Positions 1 to 8,682 of a DNA stretch of 64,000 nucleotides are shown here, one piece after another. Where the stretch lies: NCBI RefSeq assembly GCF_034377285.1, contig NZ_CP139715.1, positions 3,270,001-3,334,000 of the forward strand, written 5' to 3'. This DNA comes from Thalassobaculum sp. OXR-137. GTDB taxonomy: Bacteria; Pseudomonadota; Alphaproteobacteria; Thalassobaculales; Thalassobaculaceae. A program made the position numbers and the translations under genes. The first letter of the stretch is position 1. Each line of letters starts with the position of its first letter. The notes beneath the pieces are model-generated. The model was given only the letters and a program-made list of their open reading frames with translations, was not told where the DNA came from and did no database searches.

Positions 1-2046
1 GGCCAGCGAGCCGATCAGCGTGCCGTAGCCGCCGAAAATCGAGCCGCCGCCGATGATCACCGCGGCGATGGCGTCGAGCTCGCGGAACTGGCCGGCGACC
101 GGGTTGAAGCTGCGGAAATAGGCGACGTTGATCACCCCGGCCATGGCGGCGCAGAAGCCGCAGAGCAGCAGCGCCATGATCCGAACCCGGTTGGTGTTGA
201 TGCCGGCATAGTCGGCCGCCCGCCGATTGCCGCCGGTGGCGTAGACCGCCTGGCCGAGCGGCGTGCGGGCCAGCACGAGGCCGGCGAGGGCGGCGACGAT
301 GAGCAGCCAGACCGTCTGGACGCTGACCACGTCGGCCACCGACCCCAGCCATCCTCCGGGCGGGGCGATCCCGGCATAGTCCAGGATGTCGCCGACCTTG
401 CGGCCGATCAGGTTGAAGCCTTCCGACCAGCCGGTGAGCTGCTGGCCCGACACGATCCAGGCGGCCACCCCGCGGGCGATGTAGAACATGCCCAGGGTGG
501 CGATGAAGGAGGGCAGGCCGAAGCCGACCGTCACCAGCGCGTTGACCGAGGCGGCGAGGAACCCCGCCAGCAGCCCCAGCGCCATGGCCGAGACCGGGTC
601 GAGCCCCAGCACCTTCAGCCCGTAGGCCGCGGCACTGCCGGCGAGCGCCAGCACCGCGCCGACCGACAGGTCGATGTCGCCGCAGGCGATCACATAGGTC
701 AGCCCGACGGTGAGCAGGGCGAGCTCGGTATAGTTCAGCAGGATCGCGAAGCTGTTGGACAGGTGCCACCAATAGTCCGGTCGCAGCGCCATCCCGACCA
801 TCCACAGGGCCACGGTCAGCAGGATCGCCAGGGCGTCGCGCCGCGCCAGGAAACGGACAATCGGATTGGTCGACAGGCTGAGCTCGCCCCCACCGGACGC
901 CCGGGTCTGTGCCCCGACCAGGGCGATGCCGCCGACATCCGGTTTCGGCGGCGGCGGGCGGTTGCGCAGCCGCGCCCAGAGCCGGGCCAGCAGCCGCCGG
1001 CGAATCACATAGGGCTCGATCAGCACGGCGACGATCAGCAGGGTGCCGATGAAGGCGGGCACAGCACCCGCGGGCAGGGTGGAGACGGCGTTGACCTCGA
1101 TCTTCTGGCCGCCGATCTCAACGACCCGGGTGATCGGCACGCCCTCGCGCAGCACCTTGTTGATCAGCACGATCAGCAGCGCGCCGAGGAAGCTGCCGAT
1201 GACCCGGCCGCGTCCGCCGAGGATGGACGCGCCGCCGACGATCACCGCGGCGATCACCATCAGCTCGGTCAGCAGCCCGGCCTGGGAGGTCACGCCCTTG
1301 TCCTGGGCGACGGTCATAAGCGCCGCCAGGGTGGCGCAGAGCGAGGAAAGCACATAAGCGCGGATGCGCACGAGGTTGGTCGGGATGCCGGCATACTTGG
1401 CGGCCTGCTCGTTGCCGCCGGTGGCCATGGTCTCGTAGCCCCAGCGGGTCTTGCCGAGCACCACCGCGCCGAGCGCCACGCAGATCAGGGCGAGGACGAT
1501 CTGGTTGTTGAAGCCCCAACCGTTGGTCTCGCCGAGCTGGAAGAATGTCTCGTACTCCCGCGCCTTGATCGGATAGAGCACGGAGCGTCCGCTGGTCAGG
1601 CCGAGGACCAGCCCGCGGCCGATGAACAGCATGGTCAGGGTGGCGATGAAGGCCGGCACCCGCAGATAGGTGACCAGCACCCCGTTGATCACGCCGATCA
1701 GGGTCCCCAGCACGACGCAGACGGCGACGGCCGGAACCACGCCCATGTCCATCCGGTTCGGATCGAAGACGATGGAGAAGACCACCGCGACCAGCCCCAG
1801 GGTGGAGCCGACCGAGAGGTCGAGATCCTTGTTGGCGATGACGAAGGTCATGCCGACGGTCATCACCGCCACGCGGGCGCTGTCGCGGAACAGGGCGTGC
1901 AGGGCATCGGTGGTGCCGAAGAACGCGGGGTTGAGCACGGCGCCGGCGACGAACAGCAGGGCCATCATCGCAAGCAGCCCGGCCTCCCAGGCGCCGACAA
2001 GCTCGCCGGGCCGTCGCCAGGCCGGTCTCGCCAATGTGTCCGTCAT
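1..2046 (-). CDS. Tandem-fused ribose-type ABC transporter permease (3' end beyond window)
   Basis: Inner-membrane channel for a sugar-like substrate. The frame is open from ATG 2046 to the window edge (682 codons, no stop) and holds two complete-looking RbsC/BPD_transp_2-type units. Unit 1 carries LDLSVGSTLGL (about residues 74-84) and GGNEQAAKYAG; unit 2 carries DIDLSVGAVLAL (about 457-468) and GGNRRAADYAG. I checked that both lie in the same frame (positions 1824 and 675). They are joined by an Arg/Pro-rich linker around residues 350-375. Family members are normally single units of 310-350 residues that dimerise, so this looks like a covalent heterodimer. The binding-protein gene lies 73 bp upstream in the same direction; the ATPase gene is presumably to the left. 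Sugar specificity cannot be told from sequence. Confidence 0.9.
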   Translation of the reverse strand, partial: MTDTLARPAWRRPGELVGAWEAGLLAMMALLFVAGAVLNPAFFGTTDALHALFRDSARVAVMTVGMTFVIANKDLDLSVGSTLGLVAVVFSIVFDPNRMDMGVVPAVAVCVVLGTLIGVINGVLVTYLRVPAFIATLTMLFIGRGLVLGLTSGRSVLYPIKAREYETFFQLGETNGWGFNNQIVLALICVALGAVVLGKTRWGYETMATGGNEQAAKYAGIPTNLVRIRAYVLSSLCATLAALMTVAQDKGVTSQAGLLTELMVIAAVIVGGASILGGRGRVIGSFLGALLIVLINKVLREGVPITRVVEIGGQKIEVNAVSTLPAGAVPAFIGTLLIVAVLIEPYVIRRRLLARLWARLRNRPPPPKPDVGGIALVGAQTRASGGGELSLSTNPIVRFLARRDALAILLTVALWMVGMALRPDYWWHLSNSFAILLNYTELALLTVGLTYVIACGDIDLSVGAVLALAGSAAAYGLKVLGLDPVSAMALGLLAGFLAASVNALVTVGFGLPSFIATLGMFYIARGVAAWIVSGQQLTGWSEGFNLIGRKVGDILDYAGIAPPGGWLGSVADVVSVQTVWLLIVAALAGLVLARTPLGQAVYATGGNRRAADYAGINTNRVRIMALLLCGFCAAMAGVINVAYFRSFNPVAGQFRELDAIAAVIIGGGSIFGGYGTLIGSLA

Positions 2047-2119
2047 GGGGTGATCCGGTCCGGTTCCCAGGGGGCTTGGGCGGCGGGAGGAGGTATGCCC
2101 CTCCCGCCGGGGTGTCAGG

Positions 2120-3199
2120 CTAGTTCTCGAACCGCTTGCCGACGCTGCCGACGCTGTCCTTGGTGACGAGCTGGGCGCGGGTGTCGAGGTTGGCGGCGGA
2201 GATGCCCCGGTCGATCTGCAGGTAGAGCTGCATCACCGGCCAGAAGCCCTGCAGAAACGGCTGCTGACCCAGCGCGCCGGTCAGGTCGCCGGAGCGCAGC
2301 GCCTCCTGCTGTGCCGGCCCGAGGTCGAAGCCGTAGGCGCACATCTTGCCGCTGTTGCCGGTCTGGGCGACCGCCTTGGCCAGGGCCGGGGTGAAGACGT
2401 TGTTGCCGGCGAAGGCGCCGACCACGTCGCCGCGGCTCTCGATCAGGGAGATGATGCTGTTGACCGGATCGTTCATGTCGGCCGACACGCCCACGCTTTC
2501 CGGCCCGGCATCTACTTTGAAATTCCCAAGCGTTCCCGCCTTGGCCAGGTTGGCGACGATCGCCTCATAGGCAGCGGTGACCCGGTTGTTCACCTCGATA
2601 TTGCCCATGGCGGTATCGTTCGGCAGTAGGATCGTGCCGCCGGTCACGCCGCGCTCCTGCAGGCATTGCACCAGCGCCTCGCCGGCGATGGCGGCGGCGC
2701 TGGCGTCCTGGCCGGTATGGCTGATGGCGTTGCGGTTCAGGATCCCGCCGTCATAGGAGTTGGTGGTCGCCACCGGCAGGCCCTTGCCCATGGCCGCCTT
2801 GACGATGTCGTCATAGGCGCCGACCTGGGGCGTGGTCATGATAAGCCCGTCCAGGGTCGGATCCTGGATGATCTGGTTCAGGATCTCGATCTCGCGGGCC
2901 GGATCGTCGGCCGGGGATTCCGAGCCGAGCAGCAGCACCTTGGCGCCGATCATGTTGGCCGCCGTGAGCGCGCCGACATAGACCGGGTCGAAGAAGCCGT
3001 TGCCGGCGGTGTGGGTGACGATGGCGAAGGTCAGGACCCCGTCCTTGGAATGGAAGTCCTTGGTCCCCGGCGCCTCCTTGGCGGCGTCCTCGAAGCTGTA
3101 GCCGCCGACCGCGCGGTCGATGCTGCCGGACTGGGCCATCGCGCCGGTCGCGGCCAGGCTGAAGGCCGAGGCGAGAAGCAGTGTGCGTATCGCAGACAT
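2120..3199 (-). CDS. Periplasmic sugar-binding protein of ABC transporter (first of two)
   Basis: Type I periplasmic binding protein (Peripla_BP_4/RbsB-like), 359 aa, expected to deliver ligand to the fused permease encoded just downstream. A Sec signal peptide, MSAIRTLLLASAFSLAATGAMA, precedes QSGSIDRAV. The mature part shows FAIVTHTAGNGFFDPVYVGA and DPTLDGLIMTTPQ, typical of sugar-binding folds. I prefer ATG 3199 over an in-frame GTG at 3214 because GGAGGA sits at the right distance from ATG and would fall inside the longer protein. Ligand unknown. It is clearly different from the second binding protein at 4174-5184. Confidence 0.88.
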   Translation of the reverse strand: MSAIRTLLLASAFSLAATGAMAQSGSIDRAVGGYSFEDAAKEAPGTKDFHSKDGVLTFAIVTHTAGNGFFDPVYVGALTAANMIGAKVLLLGSESPADDPAREIEILNQIIQDPTLDGLIMTTPQVGAYDDIVKAAMGKGLPVATTNSYDGGILNRNAISHTGQDASAAAIAGEALVQCLQERGVTGGTILLPNDTAMGNIEVNNRVTAAYEAIVANLAKAGTLGNFKVDAGPESVGVSADMNDPVNSIISLIESRGDVVGAFAGNNVFTPALAKAVAQTGNSGKMCAYGFDLGPAQQEALRSGDLTGALGQQPFLQGFWPVMQLYLQIDRGISAANLDTRAQLVTKDSVGSVGKRFEN

Positions 3200-3292
3200 G
3201 GGCGTGTCCTCCACTCTCTCATTTTTTCTGTCGGCGTTTTGTCTCCTTGGCCGGACGGTCCCGCCGTTGTGACCGCCGTGTGCGCCGATCCG

Positions 3293-3324
3293 CCGGTCTC
3301 AGTGCCAGCCGGTCTCAATGCCAG
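3293..3324 (-). repeat. 16-bp tandem duplication at the SDR stop codon
   Basis: Two head-to-tail 16-bp units (3293-3308 and 3309-3324) with one mismatch. On the minus strand each unit encodes Leu/Trp-His-stop context, so the last codons and stop of the SDR gene are repeated just downstream. It looks like a small replication-slippage duplication with no coding effect. Confidence 0.8.
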
Positions 3325-4082
3325 CCGGCATCGACGATGTAGTGCTGGCCGGTGCAGCCCCGCGCTTCGTCGGAGGCGAGGAACAGGACAGGCCGGGCGA
3401 TGTCGATCGGGTAGAGCTTGTATTTCAGGCACTGGGCCTTCATCAGGGCGGCCTCGGCCTCGGGGGTCAGCCAGTTGTCGAGCTGGCGCTGGGTCATGAT
3501 CCAGCCGGGCACGACGCAGACCACCCTGATGTCGTCCGGGCCGAGATCGCGGGCGAGCGACCGGGTGAGGCCGAGCACGGCGGATTTCGCCGTGGTGTAG
3601 CCGGGCATTCCGCCCTGGCCGACCATCCAGGAAATCGAGCCGAGATTGACGATGGCGCCGCCGCCGGCCGCCTTCATGCCGGGGGCCACCGCCTGGGCGG
3701 CGAAGAACTGGTGCTTCAGGTTCACCGCCAGCCGGTCGTCCCAGTATTCCGGGGTGACGTCCTCCATCGGGTGGCGCTGGTCGTTGGCGGCGTTGTTGAC
3801 CAGGACCGTGATCGGCCCCTGGACGGCCGCCGCCGCGGCGATGGTCTCGCGCAGCTTCGGGATGTCGGTCAGGTCGCACTCGTAGAACGACACGGCCCCG
3901 CCGGCGGTCGTCAGTTCCTCGACCAGGGCCCCGGAGGCGTCGACGTCGATGTCGAGGAACGCGACCTGTGCGCCCTGGCGGGCGAACTGCCGGACGATCT
4001 CGGCCCCGATGCCGGAGCCGCCGCCGGTGACCAGCACGCTGCGGTGGGCCAGGCTCGGATATGTCGCCATCTGCTCGGTCAT
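3315..4082 (-). CDS. SDR-family NAD(P)-dependent dehydrogenase
   Basis: Short-chain dehydrogenase/reductase, 255 aa, the normal length for classical SDRs. The nucleotide-binding loop VLVTGGGSGIGAEI is near residues 16-29, an acidic LDID follows beta-2 (suggesting NAD preference), then NNAAND, a catalytic Ser in NLGSISW, and the YTTAK catalytic Tyr/Lys pair. It lies between two sugar-binding-protein genes, all leftward, so oxidation of an imported sugar or polyol is the likely role (inference). ATG 4082 is used; a second Met four codons in is also possible. Confidence 0.88.
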   Translation of the reverse strand: MTEQMATYPSLAHRSVLVTGGGSGIGAEIVRQFARQGAQVAFLDIDVDASGALVEELTTAGGAVSFYECDLTDIPKLRETIAAAAAVQGPITVLVNNAANDQRHPMEDVTPEYWDDRLAVNLKHQFFAAQAVAPGMKAAGGGAIVNLGSISWMVGQGGMPGYTTAKSAVLGLTRSLARDLGPDDIRVVCVVPGWIMTQRQLDNWLTPEAEAALMKAQCLKYKLYPIDIARPVLFLASDEARGCTGQHYIVDAGWH

Positions 4083-4173
4083 CGCGGTGTTCCTTCTGTC
4101 GCGAGGGTCCGGCCCCGGCGCCCGTTGGGAGCGCCGGGATCGGATCGGTTGGTCCTGGTCCGCGGAAGACCGG

Positions 4174-5184
4174 TTACTTCGCCAGACAGCTGTCGGCGGT
4201 CTCGGGCGTGCACTCGTCGAGGCCGGTATAGAGCGGGTCCTCGACCGTCTTGCCCTCGATCTGGTCGATCATGACGCTCGGCGCCCGGTAGCCCATCTCG
4301 AACGGCCGCTGGCCGACCTGGACACGGCTGCGCCCGGCCTTGAGCGCGTCCATCTGCGGCGGCAGGGTGTCGCCGGCGATGATGATCAGCTCCTTGCTCT
4401 TCAGCTTGTCCATCACCTGGTCGGTGACCTGGGCATAGGCCTGGGGCGCGAACTGGGCCCAGCCGCCGATCAGGACGAAGGCGTCCAGATCCGGGTTGGC
4501 GGTGAAGGTGTCGGCCATCTGCTGGTTGGCGAGGTCGACCTGGTCGTTGGTGAAGACCGGGCAGCCGTCGATCTCGGTCCAGCCGCTCTGGCCGGTGAGC
4601 CGGTCGGTGCCCTTGGCCCCGGCGATGGTGTCGCGGAAGCCGGCGGCGCGGGCGTTGATGTTGTCGGCCGCGACGTTGCCGAGCTGCAGGCAGACCGTGC
4701 CGCCCGACGGCTTCAGCTTGGCCGCGTGCTCGGCCATCTTCACGCCCATCAGGTAGTTGTCGGTGCCGAGATAGGTGACCCGCAGGCCGCGGTCGGCCTC
4801 GATGAAGTCGGCGTCGATGGTCATGACGGGGATGTCGGGCGCGCGCTGCTTGATCAGGTTGCCCATGGCCGGCGCGTTGGACGGCGAGATGGCGATGGCG
4901 GCCACGCCGCGGGTCAGCAGGTCGTCGACGATCTGCACCTCGCCGGCCTCGTCGGCGCTGGAGGCCGGGCCGGTATAGAGGCAGGTGTATTCGGAGTTCG
5001 GATTTTCCTTCTGCCACTTCTGGCAGCCGAGATTGATCTGCTCGAAGAAGGGGTTGTCGAGACCCTTCACCACGATGGCCAGGGTCTTCTTCTCCGCCGC
5101 GTCGCTGGTGCCCGCCGCCAGAGCGAGCATGAGGGCGACCGCGCCGAGGCCTGCAATACGCTTCATGCCTGCAATGCGTTTCAT
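4174..5184 (-). CDS. Periplasmic sugar-binding protein of ABC transporter (second of two)
   Basis: Ribose/xylose-type periplasmic binding protein, 336 aa. Signal peptide MKRIAGMKRIAGLGAVALML...SDA, then KKTLAIVVKGLDNPFFEQIN, the usual first strand and ligand loop. Several Cys residues (GCQKW, YTCLY, TVCLQL, DGCPV, DECTPETADSC) suggest periplasmic disulphides. Start ATG 5184 follows GGGAGGACACCACC. The MKRIAG start is duplicated, so translation could also begin at the second copy. It is 91 bp upstream of the SDR. Its partner permease could be the left-hand fused one or the plus-strand permease at 5493-6518. Confidence 0.88.
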   Translation of the reverse strand: MKRIAGMKRIAGLGAVALMLALAAGTSDAAEKKTLAIVVKGLDNPFFEQINLGCQKWQKENPNSEYTCLYTGPASSADEAGEVQIVDDLLTRGVAAIAISPSNAPAMGNLIKQRAPDIPVMTIDADFIEADRGLRVTYLGTDNYLMGVKMAEHAAKLKPSGGTVCLQLGNVAADNINARAAGFRDTIAGAKGTDRLTGQSGWTEIDGCPVFTNDQVDLANQQMADTFTANPDLDAFVLIGGWAQFAPQAYAQVTDQVMDKLKSKELIIIAGDTLPPQMDALKAGRSRVQVGQRPFEMGYRAPSVMIDQIEGKTVEDPLYTGLDECTPETADSCLAK

Positions 5185-5185
5185 G
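5150..5185 (-). repeat. 18-bp tandem duplication covering the start codon
   Basis: Two 18-bp direct repeats (5150-5167, 5168-5185; two mismatches) encode MKRIAG twice at the N-terminus of the binding-protein signal peptide. The duplication creates two in-frame ATGs and lengthens the positively charged n-region. Only the upstream ATG has a well-spaced Shine-Dalgarno sequence. Confidence 0.85.
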
Positions 5186-5492
5186 GTGGTGTCCTCCCGT
5201 CCGTTGGTTTGCTCCGCCGGTTTCGACGGTTCCACGGATTAATTAATTAACAAGAAAAATTATTTGCCGGCATACGGGGGGAGTCAAGCAAGATTGCTAT
5301 CTATACGGCAGGGTTGTTGGTTGCTTGGGTCTAAATAAGTTGATATTTTGAACAAAAAATGGAGCGCCGGCGTCGAAATCCGGCCTGCCAGGGAGGATCG
5401 GATGCCCTTCGGACCGCTGCGACGGCCACGTCGGTGTGTGGGATTAGTTCAGGTTGTGGTTGCTGTGCGGCTGCCGCGCCGGGGCGGTCGCC
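5186..5492. other. AT-richer divergent intergenic region
   Basis: About 300 bp between the leftward binding-protein gene and the rightward permease gene. It is far more AT-rich than its surroundings, with the palindromic run ATTAATTAATTAA near 5238-5250 and an A/T-rich stretch at 5327-5360. It probably holds promoters for both directions. I see no convincing coding region; a short open frame from ATG 5359 merely overlaps the permease in another frame. Confidence 0.5.
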
Positions 5493-6518
5493 ATGGCGGG
5501 TGAGGGCTTGGCGTCGGGGCCGGGAGACACGCTCAAGGCGGCCATCGGCGGCCGCGAACACGACACGTGGCTGCGCTGGTTGGCCGGACAGCAGACCTTC
5601 TGGATCTTCCTGGCGGCGGTGATCGCCTGCATCGTCCTGTCGCTCGCCACCGACACCTTCGCCACCGAGCGCAACCTGTTCAACGTCACCCGGAACTTCG
5701 CCTTCGTCGGCATCGTGGCCCTGGGGATGACGGCGGTGATCGCGTCCGGCGGCATCGACCTGTCGGTCGGCTCGACCCTGGTGCTGGCGGGCATCGTGGT
5801 CGGCGGCGCGATGGAGGCGGGGCAGCCGCTGATGGTCGCCATGCCCCTGGCGATCTTCGCCGCCCTCTGTGTCGGGCTGCTGAACGGCGTGCTGATCGCC
5901 TTCGTGGGTATGCCGCCCTTCGTGGTGACGCTGGGCACCCTGGCGCTGGCCCGCAGCCTCGCCATGGTGCTGTCCAACAACAAGATGATCTACCAGTTCG
6001 GTCCGGACCAGGCCCTGCTGCTGGCGCTGGGCGGCGGGACGACGTTCGGCATCGCCAACCCGGTGCTGATTCTGATCCTGCTCGCCGTTGTGATCGGTAT
6101 TGCCTTCCGCTGGACCCGCTGGGGCCGCCATCTCTTCGCCATCGGCGGCAACGAGGAGGCGGCGCGGATGACCGGGGTGCCGGTGCGGCTGGTCAAGCTG
6201 TCGGTCTATCTGCTCTGCGCCTTCTGCGCCGGGCTGACCGGCGTGCTGGAGGTCGGCTGGCTCGGCGGGGTGACCACCAATTTGGGGCAGGGGATGGAGC
6301 TGACGGTGATCGCCGCGGCGGTGATCGGCGGCGCCAACCTCGCCGGCGGGTCGGGCACGACCTTCGGTGCTGTGATCGGGGCGGCGCTGATCGAGGTGAT
6401 CCGCAACAGCCTGATCCTGCTCGGCATCAGCACCTTCTGGCAGGGAAGTTTCGTCGGCACCTTCATCATCGTCGCGGTCGCCATCGACCGGCTGCGCACG
6501 GTGCGGAAGACGGATTAG
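5493..6518 (+). CDS. Ribose-type ABC transporter permease (single unit)
   Basis: Inner-membrane permease of the RbsC family, 341 aa, the usual single-unit length. Seen: GIVALGMTAVIASGGIDLSV, the family signature near the end of the third membrane helix, the cytoplasmic GGNEEAARMTGV loop, and about eight to ten hydrophobic segments. Start ATG 5493 (MAGEGL) is preferred over in-frame TTG 5454. Unlike the other transport genes here it is on the plus strand, has no ATPase next to it, and converges with the GT9 gene 8 bp later. It may serve the binding protein at 4174-5184 with a shared ATPase outside the window (inference). Confidence 0.87.
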   Translation: MAGEGLASGPGDTLKAAIGGREHDTWLRWLAGQQTFWIFLAAVIACIVLSLATDTFATERNLFNVTRNFAFVGIVALGMTAVIASGGIDLSVGSTLVLAGIVVGGAMEAGQPLMVAMPLAIFAALCVGLLNGVLIAFVGMPPFVVTLGTLALARSLAMVLSNNKMIYQFGPDQALLLALGGGTTFGIANPVLILILLAVVIGIAFRWTRWGRHLFAIGGNEEAARMTGVPVRLVKLSVYLLCAFCAGLTGVLEVGWLGGVTTNLGQGMELTVIAAAVIGGANLAGGSGTTFGAVIGAALIEVIRNSLILLGISTFWQGSFVGTFIIVAVAIDRLRTVRKTD

Positions 6519-6526
6519 CGCCCGAG

Positions 6527-7693
6527 CTAGCGGATCACCCAGATCGGCGGCTCGTCGGCCAGGCTCGGGTCGAGATGGGCGTGCATGCAGATGTTGTTGC
6601 CCCGGCAGGGCGGCACCTCGGTCAGGTGGACGCAGGGCGAGCAGGCGAGCCGGCTGTAGTGCACCTCGTCGGTGCTGCCTTCCGGGAGCGGCAGCAGGAG
6701 CGTCTGCGGATCGGTCGGCCCCCAGAACGACACCGTCTCCACCCCGATCAGCCGGGCGATGTGCAGCAGCCCGCTGTCGATCGAGTAGAACCGGTCCATC
6801 CGGTCCAGCAGGCGCAGGCTGCCGGTCAGATCGTGGGCGCCGCACTCGTTCACGAACTCCGCGGTCGGCAGCGCCTGGGACAGCAGGGCGATGAAGCGGT
6901 CGGCGGCGGGCCGGTCCTGCTTGCCGCCGAACAGGTGCAGGGTGACCTTCTCCTCGCCCAGCCGGCCGGCGAGGATGCGCGCCCATTCCTGCGCGCTCAG
7001 CATCCGCTCCACGCTCAGATCCGAGCAGAAGCAGCCGAGGCCGATGCGGGTGGCCGGGCTCTGCGGGCTGCGCGCGGCGGGCAGGCCGTTGGCGGTGCGG
7101 TAGGCGGCTCGGACCTCCGCCATGGGCGCGATGGTGCCGCCGAGGGCGCGGGCGATCTGCTCGTAATGCACATGGCTGGCGCTGGCCCGGTTGTAGAAGA
7201 ACAGGTGGGTGGCCACGCCGCGGCGCCAGAAGGCGGTGTCCAGGTAGAAGCCGATCCGGTTGCGCGCGCAGGTCAGGCAGCCGAACACGGTGCTGAGCCG
7301 GCTGTGCACTTCCAGGTCGATGACCGTGTCGACCCGCCAGCAGCGCGTCAGCGCCCGCAGGCCGGAGACCAGCAGCGCCCGCGCCCCGCCATCGTCCACC
7401 ACGATGTAGTCGTCGAATACGCCCAGGGTCTCGGCGAAGGCCTTCGTTCCCCGGGTGCAGACGAGGCTGAGCCGGCGCGACGGATGGGCCCGGCGCAGGG
7501 ACAGCAAAGCGGGCAGGGCCAGCACCAGACTGCCGCCGCCCAGCAGCTTGATCACCACGATGTCGCCCTGGACGCTCAGCCCATGGTCGCGCCGCAGCAG
7601 GAAGCCGAGGGCGAGCGCCATCGGCTTCAGGATCGCGATCAGCAGACTGCCGAGCTTGTCGTCGATCCATTGCTTGGCGCGCAGGCTCGTCAT
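6527..7693 (-). CDS. Glycosyltransferase family 9 (heptosyltransferase-like)
   Basis: Cytoplasmic GT-B-fold glycosyltransferase, 388 aa, resembling ADP-heptose:LPS heptosyltransferases (GT9). The first Rossmann segment DIVVIKLLGGGSLVLALPAL follows a short membrane-associated N-terminus. The C-terminal half has LFGGKQD, a FYSIDSGLLHIARLIG acceptor/donor loop, and SFWGPTDP, all typical of GT9. A Cys-rich tail (ACSPCVH...PPCRGNNICMHAH) also occurs in many GT9 proteins. The start ATG overlaps the upstream stop as TGATG, showing translational coupling to the flippase-like gene. Donor and acceptor are unknown. Confidence 0.85.
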   Translation of the reverse strand: MTSLRAKQWIDDKLGSLLIAILKPMALALGFLLRRDHGLSVQGDIVVIKLLGGGSLVLALPALLSLRRAHPSRRLSLVCTRGTKAFAETLGVFDDYIVVDDGGARALLVSGLRALTRCWRVDTVIDLEVHSRLSTVFGCLTCARNRIGFYLDTAFWRRGVATHLFFYNRASASHVHYEQIARALGGTIAPMAEVRAAYRTANGLPAARSPQSPATRIGLGCFCSDLSVERMLSAQEWARILAGRLGEEKVTLHLFGGKQDRPAADRFIALLSQALPTAEFVNECGAHDLTGSLRLLDRMDRFYSIDSGLLHIARLIGVETVSFWGPTDPQTLLLPLPEGSTDEVHYSRLACSPCVHLTEVPPCRGNNICMHAHLDPSLADEPPIWVIR

Positions 7694-8682
7694 CAGGGGC
7701 GCTCTTCCTCGACCGGCGCGGTGCCGGTGCTGCGGAATAGGGTGGCGAGGTCGGTGCGGTCGAGCATCAGGGCGATGCCGCCCAGCAGCCCGCCGAACAG
7801 GGTCACCCCGCCCCAGAGCAGGGAGATGGCGACGGCGGCACTCGGTTCCACGTCGAGATAGCCGAGCGCGGTGACCATCAACCCCTCGCGCAGGCCCCAG
7901 CCGGCGATGGAGATCGGCACCGCCAGCAGCAGCATGACCGGCAGGATCAGCGCGAACAGTTTCAGCGGGTCGAGGGTCACCCCCATGGACAGGGCGATCA
8001 GCCAGACGGTGGCCACATGGCTGGTCAGGATCAGAACGCTGCAGACCGACAGCACGGCGGTGGTCGAGCCCCGGCGCCATAGGATCGCGCTCTGTCCGGC
8101 GGCGGCCATCAGCGGGCGCAGGATCCGGCGCTCGGGCAGGCGGGTGACCAGCCTGGACATCACCACCGGGGCCAGGGGTAGGACCACGGCGACGGCGGCG
8201 GCGCCCAGCAGCACCACCACTGTCAGGCTGGTCCGCGCCACGGCGTTGTCGACGATCGGCGTCAGGACAAGCAACAGCGGCACCGACAGCACCAGGATCA
8301 TGAAGATGGCGGCCGCCCGGTCCACGGCGACGGCGCCGAAGGCCCGGCTCCAGCCGATGCCCGTCCGCGCCGACAGCCAGACCCGCACCCCGTCGCCGCC
8401 GATGGTCGAGGGTAGGACCTGATTGAACAGCAGGCCGATCATCAGGAAGGAGAAGGCATCGCGGAACGGCATGGCCACCCCGTCCGCGGCCAGGATCATC
8501 CGCCAGCGCCAGGCGCCGACGGGGAATTGGGCGCATTGGGCGAGCACGGCGGCGATGCCGAAGACCGGATCGATGCGCGCGAGCTGGGCCAGCACCGCCT
8601 CGCGGTCGACCAGGGAGAACACCCAGGCGAGCAGGCCGAGGGTGACGCAGACCTTGAGGCCGGTCTTGAAGTAGCCGGCCAT
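7693..8682 (-). CDS. UPF0104 / LPG-synthase-TM-like integral membrane protein (flippase-like)
   Basis: Polytopic membrane protein, 329 aa, matching the lysylphosphatidylglycerol synthase transmembrane/UPF0104 family, whose members include MprF flippase domains and glycan-associated proteins. Seen: seven or eight hydrophobic helices, conserved LLFNQVLPSTIGGDGVRVW, and SIAGWGLREG near the C-terminus, both family hallmarks. ATG 8682 is chosen because it overlaps the preceding stop (TGATG) and removes a seven-residue extension. Between two glycosyltransferase-type genes, it may flip or help export a lipid-linked glycan (inference). Confidence 0.85.
   Translation of the reverse strand: MAGYFKTGLKVCVTLGLLAWVFSLVDREAVLAQLARIDPVFGIAAVLAQCAQFPVGAWRWRMILAADGVAMPFRDAFSFLMIGLLFNQVLPSTIGGDGVRVWLSARTGIGWSRAFGAVAVDRAAAIFMILVLSVPLLLVLTPIVDNAVARTSLTVVVLLGAAAVAVVLPLAPVVMSRLVTRLPERRILRPLMAAAGQSAILWRRGSTTAVLSVCSVLILTSHVATVWLIALSMGVTLDPLKLFALILPVMLLLAVPISIAGWGLREGLMVTALGYLDVEPSAAVAISLLWGGVTLFGGLLGGIALMLDRTDLATLFRSTGTAPVEEERP

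Noticed and set aside
763-2166. 467-codon plus-strand frame across the permease
   Set aside because: Antisense shadow: the minus strand encodes clear RbsC-family motifs throughout, while this frame is His/Gln/Gly-rich without family features.
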